A stretch of DNA of 64,000 nt from Roseimicrobium sp. ORNL1 (GCF_011044495.1 NZ_CP049143.1:7626001-7690000); one strand, 5' to 3'. Numbered from the stretch's first letter, positions 54,101 through 63,052 are shown. Translations and numbers: made by a program. The notes: generated by a model not told the origin, from the letters alone.

Positions 54101-54255
54101 CCATCGCCGCCTGGAATGCCAAGAATGGTCCGGTGACTCCGCTGAAGTGGGCGGATGCGGACCGCAAGGGTGAGTCGGCCGACCCGCGCCAGCAGGCGCT
54201 CGCCGACCTCTGCCACGTGCTGCTGAACGCGAACGAATTTCTCTACCTTCACTAA
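51109..54255 (+). CDS. PSCyt1-DUF1549-DUF1553 protein with an inserted LamG domain
   Basis: A 1048-residue secreted protein (signal peptide 1-19). PSCyt1 with CFECH (Cys47, Cys50, His51); DUF1549 (about 150-360) with LVRRLYFNLHGLPPT, ERWAQHWLDLTRYAESDGYN and a second CxxCH in CARCHDHKFDP; DUF1553 from about 540 (LANWIVRPENQLSTRVITNR). Near residues 820-960 a LamG/concanavalin-like domain (FTVEAVVKLDSIDAAAS at its start) interrupts DUF1553, because the normal DUF1553 end (ALADLCHVLLNANEFLYLH) only appears after it. A central charged helical segment (about 390-500) is also longer than in the 787-residue relative. The DUF1501 partner starts nine bases after the stop. Confidence 0.92.
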   Translation: MKSLLLPILCFTAGSAFAAGVDGEADARRAALKFFENEVRPVLVSRCFECHAEKKQKGGLRVDSLGYLTTGGESGTALVPGNPGKSLLIQVVRHEVEDLKMPPKEKLTDKEIAVLEQWVKLGAPWPDSEKSEALTEARDKYGFTEANRKYWAFQPVSNPKPPVVKGTWARTDIDRFIAKKHEELGLTPAPEASRQELVRRLYFNLHGLPPTREQADAFVNSKDPQAYEKLVDELLASPRYGERWAQHWLDLTRYAESDGYNQDALRPAAWTYRDYVIKSLNADKPYDQFVREQLAGDEMDLKNPEVLVATSYLRAPIYEYNQRDARGQYEVILTDMTDNAGELFLGLSMGCARCHDHKFDPILQEDYYRLRAFFSPVRWRDDMKLATDAQKEEYAKALAKWEAATADIRSQIDAIIEPMIQKNIDNAYKRFQADIRAMVDKKPEEREPQDWQFSYFCERQMAYERERFDALKSIKKPEEKERYLALVKELEKFNDIKPAPLVDAFVATDASAKGPPNLLKTRKGEKDVPPGFLTLVEPEVPTIQPMANSTGRRTALANWIVRPENQLSTRVITNRVWHYLFGRGLVATPNDFGKLGEVPSHPELLDYLTQRFLKGGWSLKKLQREILLSATYKQTAHRAVPDVAAKIDPANKYLWRFNPRRLDAEQARDAMLAASGELDLQGGGPSTDGNGLRRSIYTIKKRNNQTELLRSLDAPAGFASTSERQSTTTPTQALLMVNGDWTLARAKKLASRVSSIEDVWQYALGRAPSAKEIRLAEGFIDKRMSEQEVPPAPTPEELANASQFKENTPQERLVASTDEKEGDEFTVEAVVKLDSIDAAASVRTIASRWNNGHDGVEDFGWSIGVTGEKSRFKPRNLIIQLVGEDENRNLAYEPIASDLRLELGVTYHVAVDVSCTTHTVTFRVKQVGKPNAPELTSVVPHAVRSGLGKGDSDLVIGGVAKRAPSHQWDGRIESARVVRGHLPEAALNPDADQWAVPAIAAWNAKNGPVTPLKWADADRKGESADPRQQALADLCHVLLNANEFLYLH

Positions 54256-54264
54256 GCCCCTGCC

Positions 54265-55689
54265 ATGCCCTGCAACAACTTCGACATTCCCACGTCCCGT
54301 CGTCAGTTCCTCCGCCGTGCTGGCTGCGGCTTTGGCGCCGTGGCTCTTGCCGCGTTGATGAAGGAGCCTGTGCTGGGAGCTGCCAGTCCAGGGAGTCCTG
54401 CCCTGACACGTATCCCGCAACACTTCGGCCGCGCCAAGAGCGTGATCTTCTGCTTCATGGAAGGCGGACCCAGCCACCTGGACACCTTCGACAGAAAGCC
54501 ACTGCTCAACCAACTCGCTGGCCAGCAGTTGCCGCCCAGCTTCAAGGAGCCCGTGCTCGCCATGGGTGAGAGCGGAGCCCCGCTGTTGGAATCACGCCGC
54601 ACCTGGAAGCAATATGGGCAGAGCGGGCTGTGGGTTTCGGACTGGTTCCAGAATGTCGCCGAGCACGCAGATGATCTCACGGTCATCAACTCCTGTGTCT
54701 CGGACGGCATCAATCATGCCGGTGGCGTCTGCCAGATGAATACCGGCTCCATCTTCGGCGGCCGTCCCTCTCTCGGCGCCTGGGTGAATTACGGCCTGGG
54801 CTCGGCGAATCACGACCTGCCGGGGTTTGTGGTCATCAAGGACAGCGAAGGCACCGTGGTGAACGGCGTGCGAAACTGGGGCAGCGGCTTCATGCCGGCC
54901 GTGCATCAGGGCGTGGAGTTCGGCTCAGACGCGCAGCCCATCAAATACCTCACTCCTCCCAAGGGCGTGAGTGCGAAGCAGCAGCGGGACAAGCTGGATC
55001 TGCTGGCAGAACTCAATCGCGACTACAACACCACCCGCGTGGACAACACGGAGCTGGAGGCTCGCATCCGCGCTTATGAACTGGCCTACACCATGCAGTC
55101 AGAGGCACCGCAGGCCGTTGACTTGAGCAAGGAGTCGGAGGCCACCAAGAAACTCTACGGCATGGATGCGCCGGAGACCGCGGTGTACGGACGCAACTGT
55201 CTCCTCGCGCGTCGCCTCGTCGAGCATGGAGTGCGGTTTGTGCAGCTCTACAGCGGTGCCGGCAGCAAGTGGGACTCCCACAACAAACTGGAAGAAAATC
55301 ATGGCAGGCTCTGCCGCGCGGTGGATCGGCCCATTGCGGGCCTGCTCACGGATCTGAAACAACGTGGCCTGCTGGATGAGACCCTCGTGATCTGGGGCGG
55401 AGAATTTGGCCGCACACCCATGAGCGAACAAGGTGGAGGCCGCGATCACAATCCCAACGGCTTCACCATGTGGATGGCCGGTGGTGGTGTGAAAGGCGGC
55501 CAGACCATTGGCGCCACGGATGAGCTCGGGCTCTATGCCGTGCAGGACAAGATGCACGTGCATGACCTGCACTCCACGATCCTACACCTGCTGGGTGTGG
55601 ATCACACCCAGCTCATCTATCATCACAAGGGACGCCCTGAACGCATTGACCAGAACGAAGGTCACGTGAACAAGGCGATCCTCGGGTGA
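54265..55689 (+). CDS. DUF1501 protein (Tat-exported)
   Basis: A 474-residue protein with a twin-arginine signal (SRRQFLRRAGCGFGAVALAA, residues about 11-30). DUF1501 blocks are SVIFCFMEGGPSHLDTFDRK, QLYSGAGSKWDSHNKLEENH, VIWGGEFGRTPMSEQGGGRD with HNPNGFTMWMAGGGVKGG, and HDLHSTILHLLGVDHTQLIY. It is the family partner of the PSCyt protein encoded nine bases upstream and is nearly certainly co-transcribed with it. The other DUF1501 protein of this window (492 residues) is clearly related but diverged, so the two PSCyt/DUF1501 pairs are old paralogues rather than a recent duplication. The gene is convergent with the PhoX gene 12 bases away. Confidence 0.92.
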   Translation: MPCNNFDIPTSRRQFLRRAGCGFGAVALAALMKEPVLGAASPGSPALTRIPQHFGRAKSVIFCFMEGGPSHLDTFDRKPLLNQLAGQQLPPSFKEPVLAMGESGAPLLESRRTWKQYGQSGLWVSDWFQNVAEHADDLTVINSCVSDGINHAGGVCQMNTGSIFGGRPSLGAWVNYGLGSANHDLPGFVVIKDSEGTVVNGVRNWGSGFMPAVHQGVEFGSDAQPIKYLTPPKGVSAKQQRDKLDLLAELNRDYNTTRVDNTELEARIRAYELAYTMQSEAPQAVDLSKESEATKKLYGMDAPETAVYGRNCLLARRLVEHGVRFVQLYSGAGSKWDSHNKLEENHGRLCRAVDRPIAGLLTDLKQRGLLDETLVIWGGEFGRTPMSEQGGGRDHNPNGFTMWMAGGGVKGGQTIGATDELGLYAVQDKMHVHDLHSTILHLLGVDHTQLIYHHKGRPERIDQNEGHVNKAILG

Positions 55690-55701
55690 GAAGACTCCTG
55701 A

Positions 55702-57636
55702 TCACGCGCCGATGACCTTGCCGTCGCTGTGAGTGATGACCACGGTGGCGGGGCGTGGGCGACCGCCGGACTGACCGTCGGGCCAGGTGCTCACGGCCTT
55801 GGGATCGTCGTGATGGCTGGGTTCGTTTTCTGTGGGACGCTCGCCCGGGTGCTGGATGTTCACGAACATGGTCTTGAGATCCGGCGTGAAGGCTAGGCCG
55901 GTGATCTCGCATCCTTTGGGTCCGGTGAGGAAACGGCGCACGAGGCCGGTCTCGGGATCCGCGGCCAGCATCATGTTGTTGCCAAGGTTCTTGTAGTCCT
56001 TCTGACCCAGCTTGGATGAGGAGACATCGGTCTGGATCCAGAGAATGCCGCGCGGATCGAAGGTGAGGCCGTCCGGGCTGCCGAAGATGTCCCCCTTGAT
56101 GTTCACCTTCGGTTCCTTCTCGTTTACAGGTGGGATGGAAGGATCGCCTGCCAGGAGGAAGATGCTCCAGTGGAAAGTGTCTGCTGCGGCATCACCTCCC
56201 GTTTCTTCCCAATTGATGATGTGGCCGAAGGAATTCTTCGTGCGCGGGTTCGCCTCGTCGATTTTTGAAGACCCTTCGCCGCGGGAACTGTTGTTCGTCA
56301 GGGTGACAAACACCTTGCCGGATTTCGGATGAATGGCGACCCACTCCGGGCGGTCCATCATGGTGGCGCCCACGGCATCCGCCGCCTGACGCGTGCGCAC
56401 GGAGATGTCGTGTTGATCCTCAAACTTGTCTGCCTTGGTCAGGCCCGGCTGTCCATGAACGAGCGGAATCCACTTGCCGGTGAAGTCGCCATTGAACTTC
56501 GCCACATAAAGGGTGCCCTTCGTCAGCAGATCGAGATTGGACTCGCGATTCGCCGGATCGTAGGTGCCAGCGCTGACGAACTTGTAGATGAATTCGTTTT
56601 TCTCATCGTCACCCATGTAGACGACCGCGCGCTTGTCCTTGCTCAGGGTCACCGCAGCGTTCTCGTGCTTGATTCTGCCGAGCGCGGTGTGCTTGCGAGG
56701 AACAGAGTCGGGATTGGTGGGATCGATCTCCACTACGAATCCAAATCGGTTGGGCTCATTCGGATCTTCCTGGAGGTCGAAGCGTTTGTCATGCTTCCAC
56801 CAGTGGTAGAGCGAGGTGGTCTCGAAGGCTGCGCCAGTGGCGCTGAATCCGTAGCGCTTCAGGTCGTCGCCGGGTTTGAAGTCGGCCGCGTCAGAGCCGA
56901 AGTAGCCGTGAACGTTTTCCTCGCAGGCGAGGTAGGTGCCCCACGGGGTCTTGCCGCTGGCGCAGTTGTTGAAGGTGCCCAGCACTTCCTGGCCTTTGGG
57001 ATCGGCCTTGGTTTGCACATGCTTGCAGCCGGCTGCAGGGCCGGTGAGTTTCATCGGCGTGCGAGCAGTGACGCGGCGGGACCACTTGGAGGGCACCACT
57101 TTCCACTCCCCATCTTTTTTCTCCACTGCGATGACGGAGACTCCGTGGGCGGCTTGGGATTTGCGGACCTTCTCCTCGGTCATGGGCTCCACGCCATCTT
57201 TGAACAGGAGGCCTTGATCCGTGTACTCGTGATTCATCACCAGCAGACCGCGGTCGGATCGATCCGCGTCATCACCGGGCCAGGGGAACCACTGCATCCC
57301 GTCGTGTCCCATGCCGGCTTGCTTCATTTGGTCGTCTGCGGAATTGGAGGCGTCTGGCTGGAACGCAGGCCCCTGGCCATCCACCGGATCTCCCCAGGCA
57401 TAGAGGACTTTCGGCGTGTAGTTCTGCGGGACTTTCACTTCATCGTTCGAACTGATGGGCACTCCTTGAAATCCGAAGAGCGAAGTCGTGGCTGCTTCCT
57501 CAGCGGAGGCACTTCCGGCGAAAAAGCCCACGGCGAGACTGCCCAAACCCATCCGCACAAAATCTCTTCGTGAAAGGGCATCGGCGACTACGGATTCAAA
57601 AGACTGGAGTGGAGCGGGTGAGCTGGCGGGGTTCAT
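55702..57636 (-). CDS. PhoX-family phosphatase (DUF839), Tat-exported
   Basis: A 644-residue protein with a Tat signal (SRRDFVRMGLGSLAVGFFAG, residues about 18-37). PhoX enzymes are periplasmic alkaline phosphatases using calcium and iron instead of zinc. The family start FQGVPISSNDEVKVPQNYTP, the metal-site Glu in LVMNHEYTDQG, LACEENVHGYFG, and the late blocks DGLTFDPRGILWIQTDVSSS and FLTGPKGCEITGLAFTPD are all present. Length is normal (about 600-700). Phosphate starvation would be the usual signal, but no Pho box could be identified. It converges with the DUF1501 gene; its promoter must lie in the 138-base gap after the TPR gene. Confidence 0.92.
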   Translation of the reverse strand: MNPASSPAPLQSFESVVADALSRRDFVRMGLGSLAVGFFAGSASAEEAATTSLFGFQGVPISSNDEVKVPQNYTPKVLYAWGDPVDGQGPAFQPDASNSADDQMKQAGMGHDGMQWFPWPGDDADRSDRGLLVMNHEYTDQGLLFKDGVEPMTEEKVRKSQAAHGVSVIAVEKKDGEWKVVPSKWSRRVTARTPMKLTGPAAGCKHVQTKADPKGQEVLGTFNNCASGKTPWGTYLACEENVHGYFGSDAADFKPGDDLKRYGFSATGAAFETTSLYHWWKHDKRFDLQEDPNEPNRFGFVVEIDPTNPDSVPRKHTALGRIKHENAAVTLSKDKRAVVYMGDDEKNEFIYKFVSAGTYDPANRESNLDLLTKGTLYVAKFNGDFTGKWIPLVHGQPGLTKADKFEDQHDISVRTRQAADAVGATMMDRPEWVAIHPKSGKVFVTLTNNSSRGEGSSKIDEANPRTKNSFGHIINWEETGGDAAADTFHWSIFLLAGDPSIPPVNEKEPKVNIKGDIFGSPDGLTFDPRGILWIQTDVSSSKLGQKDYKNLGNNMMLAADPETGLVRRFLTGPKGCEITGLAFTPDLKTMFVNIQHPGERPTENEPSHHDDPKAVSTWPDGQSGGRPRPATVVITHSDGKVIGA

Positions 57637-57774
57637 GGATGGACTAGCCTAGAGTTGAGCCATGAGGCCCGGCAACGGCGCCTATGTGACGAAACGGTTA
57701 CTATCAGCGCGTCGAGCAATAGCAGCATCGTCAATGCGGGTGCTTCAGGGCCAGAGCTGCCTTGCGCGCTCTGC

Positions 57775-59562
57775 CTACTTCTGCAGCAGTTGGTGCTCTT
57801 GAATGGGTTCCAGGAACCAGCGCTCTTCATCGAGAATCTTGTTGCCCGAGAGACTCTGCGCAATGGCGGTGGCAGCTTCCTGCCTGCCCGCCTGCCAGAG
57901 AAGACCGGCGAGAACGGCCTGAGGACCAGGAGCGAGTTTGCTCATCAGGGTATGTGCGGCATCGAGCTGTTCTTTGAAGCGTTCGTGGTCACCAGCGAGG
58001 GATGCCGCAAGTGCTTTGGAGAGGCGCAACATCGCCTGGTCATCGCTCCTGCTGTCATCCCCGTAGAAGGCGTCATGCACGGCCTCGTCCAATTGGATAC
58101 CGGTGATGAGCCGCAGGTAGTCCAGCTTGTCGGAGTAGGCAATCAGGGCCGGCTCGAGCTCCAGGAGCGCATTGGCAGCTCTCAGCATGCTTGCGGCGTC
58201 GTGGACTTGCTCACTGAGCTGGTAGATCCTCTTGTAGGTCTGCAGCTTGATCGGAGTGTTCATCCTCGCCAGTTCTCCGTAGGCGATGAGGGCGATTTCC
58301 GGCTGCCCCAGGACCTCTGCGCCAGCGCCCACCTGGGCCAGGGAAGAGGCCCGGGTGGCGCCCGAGGCAAAGAGGATGGAGCCCTTGAGATGGGTGCGCA
58401 TCTCGTCGGGTTTGTTTTCAGCCCGTGCGAGGAAGGCTCGCAGCAACTCGAGGTCCACTCTGGAGGTCGGCGGCATGCGACCGTCGAGCATGCGTCGGAG
58501 CTCCGCCCACATGCCCTTGCGCATCAGCGAGTCCGCGCGAGCGAGGAAGAGGCCGCGCGAATTCATCGCTTCGGATTCGGGAATCTCCGTGAGGATCAAA
58601 TCCGGCTGGTTTTGCGCGGAGACCCACTGGTAGAAACGCTCACGCGATCCTGTCCGGCTCAGCGTGGTGATCTCCCTCGCCAGGCCAATCACGGTGGGAA
58701 GAATATCCGGGGCCTTCGCCACACAATTGTCGAAGATGTAGTAGCGCTGATCATCTTTCAAAAGGGGCGAGTTTCTGGCGAGCAGGGCGAGTTCGGTCAG
58801 CTTGGTGGAGTCAAAGATGCTGGCGTCTGAGAGGGAACTCATGGCGAGCGAGGACATCTTGCCGCCTGCGCGCGCTGCTTCCCACAAGGTGGCCGCCGCA
58901 GCTTCCTGCAGGGCTTTGTCATTGGATTTGATGTCGAGCGTGGCCAGCTTCACCCGGCACTCGGGATCGTCGCGATGTTCGAGCCAGATTTCGCGCATCT
59001 GCTGTCTGGCTTCATCGACCTTTCCCGCCTTGCCCAGCACGGCGGCGCGGAATTCGCGCACCCTGCGCTGGCCGTAGATGGCCTTCGGAAGGGCGGCTTC
59101 GATCTCACGGGCACGGCTGAGGTTGTTGCTGCGCAGCGCAGCCTGTCCCATGGCCACGGAGTCCTCCCAGGTGGCGCCGCCCATCAGGTGCAGTTCATTC
59201 CAGCAGCGGATGGCGTTCATCTCTGCGCCGGGCAATTCATCCAGGCACTTCGCCATCTGCCGCATCACCATCGGATCTTTGGGCATCTTTTGCACGGCCT
59301 CGGCGAGGTAGCGAAAGGCCTCCTCAGGCTGTCCGGCCTTCATGAGTTCCTCGCCTTTGGCCGAGAGCTCCCTGGCTTTCTTGGTACGCCAGATTTCTTT
59401 TGCCTTGGGGACGGCAAAATAAGCGCCGACTCCCATGGCGAGCACGAGAATGACTCCGGCTACGATCCACCCTATCTTGCGTTTCCCGCGTGACTTGGAT
59501 GATTTCTCCTTCGGGGACTGCACCCGCGGAGCAGAGGATGTCGGGGACTCCGGAGTGCTCAT
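57775..59562 (-). CDS. Membrane-anchored TPR protein
   Basis: A 595-residue protein. A Pro/Ser/Lys-rich cytoplasmic head (about 1-30) is followed by one membrane helix (GWIVAGVILVLAMGVGAYFA, about 31-50) and a long all-helical region of degenerate tetratricopeptide repeats, for example AKGEELMKAGQPEEAFRYLA near 70-89 and later pairs up to the C-terminus. TPR arrays bind other proteins. The start overlaps the stop of the SUMF1-like gene (ATGA at 59559-59562), so the two are translationally coupled and likely act together at the membrane. Exact partners are unknown. Confidence 0.82.
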   Translation of the reverse strand: MSTPESPTSSAPRVQSPKEKSSKSRGKRKIGWIVAGVILVLAMGVGAYFAVPKAKEIWRTKKARELSAKGEELMKAGQPEEAFRYLAEAVQKMPKDPMVMRQMAKCLDELPGAEMNAIRCWNELHLMGGATWEDSVAMGQAALRSNNLSRAREIEAALPKAIYGQRRVREFRAAVLGKAGKVDEARQQMREIWLEHRDDPECRVKLATLDIKSNDKALQEAAAATLWEAARAGGKMSSLAMSSLSDASIFDSTKLTELALLARNSPLLKDDQRYYIFDNCVAKAPDILPTVIGLAREITTLSRTGSRERFYQWVSAQNQPDLILTEIPESEAMNSRGLFLARADSLMRKGMWAELRRMLDGRMPPTSRVDLELLRAFLARAENKPDEMRTHLKGSILFASGATRASSLAQVGAGAEVLGQPEIALIAYGELARMNTPIKLQTYKRIYQLSEQVHDAASMLRAANALLELEPALIAYSDKLDYLRLITGIQLDEAVHDAFYGDDSRSDDQAMLRLSKALAASLAGDHERFKEQLDAAHTLMSKLAPGPQAVLAGLLWQAGRQEAATAIAQSLSGNKILDEERWFLEPIQEHQLLQK

Positions 59563-60527
59563 TTGGTGGCAGGGGCTTCTTGGGCAGGAGATGGGGATGA
59601 GGAACGTGGGGTCGCACTGCTGCGCTCTTCCTGCTGGCGACGTTTCTCCATCAGCTTGCGCTTCATCTCGTCGACCTCCTTCTGGTCCACTGCAGGTTTC
59701 TCCATCAGCTTGGCAGCGGAACTCTGGCGATCGCGCGCCAGTCGTGCGGTCTCGGCCCCGTCTTCCAGCACGACGCGAAATCCGATGCCCGGCGAGCGGG
59801 TGGTGCCGGGCGCGGAGTACACGTATTGCGACTCCAGGCATTCGCGGCGCCAGTACATCCACGATCCTCCGCGCAGGGCGCTGGTCAGGGTGCCCTCGGG
59901 ATCCGCGTCGGCGGTCCACTCTGAAGCGTTTCCTCCCAGATCATAACAGCCGGAGCGTGAGGGAAAAAATTGGCCTACAGGGGCAGTGAACTCGAAACCG
60001 TCGTCGCGGCCTCCGGTGATACGACGGGCATAATAATTGCCTGACTGGCGCATGGGCGGCCATGTGTCCCCCCAAGGGAAGGACGCATTCGATTGATTGC
60101 CGTCCGCTGTGATGCCCGCCGCCGCGTCCCACTCCAGTTTGGTGGGGAGCCGGTAGGACTGGCGTTCACTGATCTTCCCGGACTTGCGTTCGAGGGTCGT
60201 GAGCCAGTTACAAAATTCCATGGCTTCAGGAAGCGTGATGTTCACGACTGGATCCTCCAAGGTCTGGGTGAAAGGCGGCTTGTGCGTCCAGGTCGTGCCC
60301 TCGTGCTTGAGGTAGGTCTCCCAGTCGGCCACGCGTGTCTCCCAGATGGAGATGACCACCGGAGTGTGTGGCAGCCCCACCAGCTTCATCCCCAGGCTGT
60401 TGGTGAATTCTTTTTTGGCATGGGTATCAGGACCCTGATTCGGCACGGCCTGGCAAAACATCATTGACGCAAAGCTCAGCAAGAAGGCGAAAAGACACGG
60501 CCAGAATGGCAGGGCGCAGGACCGCAT
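59559..60527 (-). CDS. Exported SUMF1/formylglycine-generating-enzyme-like protein
   Basis: A 322-residue protein with a signal peptide (about 1-27, CLFAFLLSFASMMFCQA). The FGE-sulfatase fold is shown by TNSLGMKLVGLP, ITLPEAMEFCNWL, YRLPTKLEWDAAA, GCYDLGGNASEWTADA and LRGGSWMYWRRE. True formylglycine-generating enzymes need two late active-site cysteines; the late region here has only one evident Cys (RRECLESQY), so oxidase activity is doubtful and a binding role is possible. No sulfatase gene lies nearby. The C-terminal 70 residues are a charged, low-complexity tail. The ATG at 60527 starts the signal peptide; a longer frame to 60605 would add an Arg-rich lead. Confidence 0.83.
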   Translation of the reverse strand: MRSCALPFWPCLFAFLLSFASMMFCQAVPNQGPDTHAKKEFTNSLGMKLVGLPHTPVVISIWETRVADWETYLKHEGTTWTHKPPFTQTLEDPVVNITLPEAMEFCNWLTTLERKSGKISERQSYRLPTKLEWDAAAGITADGNQSNASFPWGDTWPPMRQSGNYYARRITGGRDDGFEFTAPVGQFFPSRSGCYDLGGNASEWTADADPEGTLTSALRGGSWMYWRRECLESQYVYSAPGTTRSPGIGFRVVLEDGAETARLARDRQSSAAKLMEKPAVDQKEVDEMKRKLMEKRRQQEERSSATPRSSSPSPAQEAPATK

Positions 60528-60752
60528 CCTTTGACTGCGGTGAACCCGCCGTCGCCGCTGCCGCGGATTATGCAACTGGGTGAAGTTTCCGGGGCTGGGC
60601 ATCAATGGAGCCCATCACTAGCTGGCGCCATGGGTGCCGCCATCACATGCGTGTTACGAAATCGTCGCACTCACCGTCTGGCAACAAAGCTTTAAGAGGG
60701 TAGTTCCTCGGCACCATTTTTCGAACTCTCACCGTTCACAAGAAGCCCGTTT

Positions 60753-62612
60753 GTGCAGACTCCCAGACTCAGCAACTTTCTAAGTATCGGCCTGCTCCTA
60801 TGCGTCCTTTTCGTCACGGACGGCGTGCGAGCAGAGGGGAATTGGTGGAAACCGGAATGGGCCGTGAGGAAGAAGATCACGCTCGATACCAGTGCCAAGG
60901 GAGGTGCCATCACCGACCCGATCGGCACCACTTCCGTGCTGCTCCGTCTGCATGATGGAAACTTCCAGTTCGGCCTGGCCAAGGAAGACGGCGGAGATAT
61001 CCGCATCATCTCGGAAGATGGGAAGACTGAATATGCCCATCACATCGAGCGCTATGACTCGCTTCTGAATGAAGCCTTCGTGTGGGTAAAGGTGCCTGAC
61101 GCCAAACCCGATGCCCAATTATCCTTCTGGTTGTATTATGGCAATGCGGATGCCGAACGCGCGGACGATTCCAAAGGCACCTATGATGCGGACACCACGC
61201 TGGTGTATCACTTCTCGGAGAATAACGCCGCGCCGAAGGACTTCTCTGCCGGCGGCAACAGTGCGGATCAAGCAGGTGTATCCGTGACTGGCGCGCAGAT
61301 TGCTGGCGGCCTTCGCCTTACCGGACAGAATACCATCAACGCACCAGCAGGTGCCTCCCTCAACTGGGCTCAAGGCGCGCCGATGACCTGGACAGCCTGG
61401 GTGAAGCAGTCCGTGCCGGGATCCAATGCTGCCATCTTCAGCCGTCGCGAAGGCGCCAACAGTTTTGTCATCGGTGCGGATAATGGCATCCCGTATGTGG
61501 AGGTGACGTCCGGTGGGGCAACTCAGCGCAGCGCTCCCGGCGAACCGCTGGCTCCTAATGCTTGGAAGCACTTCGCGGTGGTTGCCACGAATGCGCAGAT
61601 CACCCTGTATGTGGATGGCGCCAGCTATGGCACGGTGAACACGGGCCTGCCTGCGTTCAATGGTCCGTGTGTCATCGGCAAGGATCCGGGCGCGTCCGGC
61701 GGAGCCGCCGGCTTTGTTGGCGAACTGGATGAGATGCAGCTCTCCAAGGTGGCGCGGTCGGCGGGGTTTGTGAAGTTCGCCGCCATGTCCCAGGCGGGTG
61801 GTGACAAGGCGGCCAAGCTGCTCACCGAAGGCGCGGATGAGAGTGCGGCCGAAGGTGGCGGGCACCATGAGAATGAACTCGCGAAGCACCTCTCGTTGCT
61901 GAAAGACATTTCCAAGGATCTCACGCTGGACGGCTGGGTCGTGATTTACCTCTGCGGCGGGCTCGCCCTGATTGGCGGCTTCGTTTGCATCGCGAAGCTC
62001 ATGTACCTGAGCAAGATCAGCAAGGCCACGAAGGCCTTCATGGAGAAGTGGGAGGGTCTGGCCGGAGACTTGAGTTCGCTCGACCACAGCGATCAGGAGC
62101 ATGTGAACAGCATGGGTGGGCAGGCCAGCAAGAAGGTGCAGAAGGTGCTGAACCAGTCGCCGCTGTATCATATCTACAAGATTGGCTCCGCGGAAATCCA
62201 GCACCGTATTTCCAAGGCGGAGGATGGTTACGTTTCACTCTCCGGACGTTCCGTGCAGGCCATTCGTGCCACGCTGGATGGCGGCTTGGTGCGTGAAACG
62301 CAAAAGCTGAATTCGCATCTGGTGTTCCTCACCATCGGCATTGCCGGCGGTCCGTACCTGGGACTGCTCGGTACGGTGATCGGGGTGATGATCACCTTCG
62401 CGGTGATCGCGAAGTCCGGCGAAGTGGAGGTGAACTCCATCGCCCCCGGTATTGCCGGTGCGCTTCTGGCCACGGTGGCGGGTCTGGCGGTCGCCATTCC
62501 GTGCCTCTTTGCCTACAGCTACATCAGCACCCGTATCAAGGACGCCATCAGCGACATGACGGTCTTCATTGACGAGTTCGTGGCGAAAATCGCCGAGGTG
62601 TTCAAGGACTAA
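60753..62612 (+). CDS. ExbB/TolQ/MotA-type proton channel fused to DUF2341 and LamG ectodomains
   Basis: A 619-residue protein with GTG start and signal peptide (about 1-28). Extracytoplasmic part: DUF2341 (about 30-140, NWWKPEWAVRKKITLDTS and LSFWLYYGNADAE) and LamG (about 150-335, MTWTAWVKQS, HFAVVATNAQITLYVDG). Then a membrane helix (about 392-414), a cytoplasmic helical segment, and the MotA/TolQ/ExbB channel (about 470-610) with AIRATLDGG, GPYLGLLGTVIGVMITF and GIAGALLATVAGLAVAIP. ExbB proteins form the proton-driven motor for TonB; ordinary ones are about 240 residues and have no ectodomain. It heads an operon with exbD and tonB-like genes. Confidence 0.88.
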   Translation: MQTPRLSNFLSIGLLLCVLFVTDGVRAEGNWWKPEWAVRKKITLDTSAKGGAITDPIGTTSVLLRLHDGNFQFGLAKEDGGDIRIISEDGKTEYAHHIERYDSLLNEAFVWVKVPDAKPDAQLSFWLYYGNADAERADDSKGTYDADTTLVYHFSENNAAPKDFSAGGNSADQAGVSVTGAQIAGGLRLTGQNTINAPAGASLNWAQGAPMTWTAWVKQSVPGSNAAIFSRREGANSFVIGADNGIPYVEVTSGGATQRSAPGEPLAPNAWKHFAVVATNAQITLYVDGASYGTVNTGLPAFNGPCVIGKDPGASGGAAGFVGELDEMQLSKVARSAGFVKFAAMSQAGGDKAAKLLTEGADESAAEGGGHHENELAKHLSLLKDISKDLTLDGWVVIYLCGGLALIGGFVCIAKLMYLSKISKATKAFMEKWEGLAGDLSSLDHSDQEHVNSMGGQASKKVQKVLNQSPLYHIYKIGSAEIQHRISKAEDGYVSLSGRSVQAIRATLDGGLVRETQKLNSHLVFLTIGIAGGPYLGLLGTVIGVMITFAVIAKSGEVEVNSIAPGIAGALLATVAGLAVAIPCLFAYSYISTRIKDAISDMTVFIDEFVAKIAEVFKD

Positions 62613-62629
62613 GTCAAGCCGCTACCACC

Positions 62630-63028
62630 ATGCAAGCTGACTCCGGCAAATCCTATGATGACATCAACGTCACACCCATGGTGGACCTCTACCTGGTGTT
62701 GCTTCTGATCTTCATCATCATGACGACTGCCGGCGTGCAGGGCACCAAGGTGAATCTTCCCAAGGCGAGCTCGGCTTCCAAGATGGATGCACCCAAGAGC
62801 CAGGCCATCACGGTGAATAACGAAGGCAAGGTGTTCCTGAATACCGTGCCGGTGTCTCTGGAGGAGCTGGAGCAGAAGCTCGCAGCGATCAAGGCGAAGA
62901 CTCCCGAGTTTCCTGTGGTGGTACGCGGCGACAGCCAGACGCAGTACCAGATGATCATGAACGTCCTGGATGTTCTCGGTCGCTCCGGCATCAGCCAGAT
63001 AGGTCTCGCCACCCAGGCTCCGAAGTGA
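62630..63028 (+). CDS. exbD: ExbD/TolR-family protein
   Basis: A 132-residue partner of the ExbB-type channel. It has a short cytoplasmic N-terminus with the family INVTPMVDLYLVLLLIF stretch, where the Asp in MVD is the proton-carrying residue at the membrane entry, one membrane helix (about 17-36) and a periplasmic domain ending in YQMIMNVLDVLGRSGISQIG, which matches ExbD/TolR. It starts 17 bases after the ExbB stop and ends 24 bases before the TonB gene, so the three are one operon. Whether it serves TonB or Tol-like functions is judged from the TonB neighbour. Confidence 0.95.
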   Translation: MQADSGKSYDDINVTPMVDLYLVLLLIFIIMTTAGVQGTKVNLPKASSASKMDAPKSQAITVNNEGKVFLNTVPVSLEELEQKLAAIKAKTPEFPVVVRGDSQTQYQMIMNVLDVLGRSGISQIGLATQAPK

Positions 63029-63052
63029 GGCATCCATTCCCGATTCTGCCTC

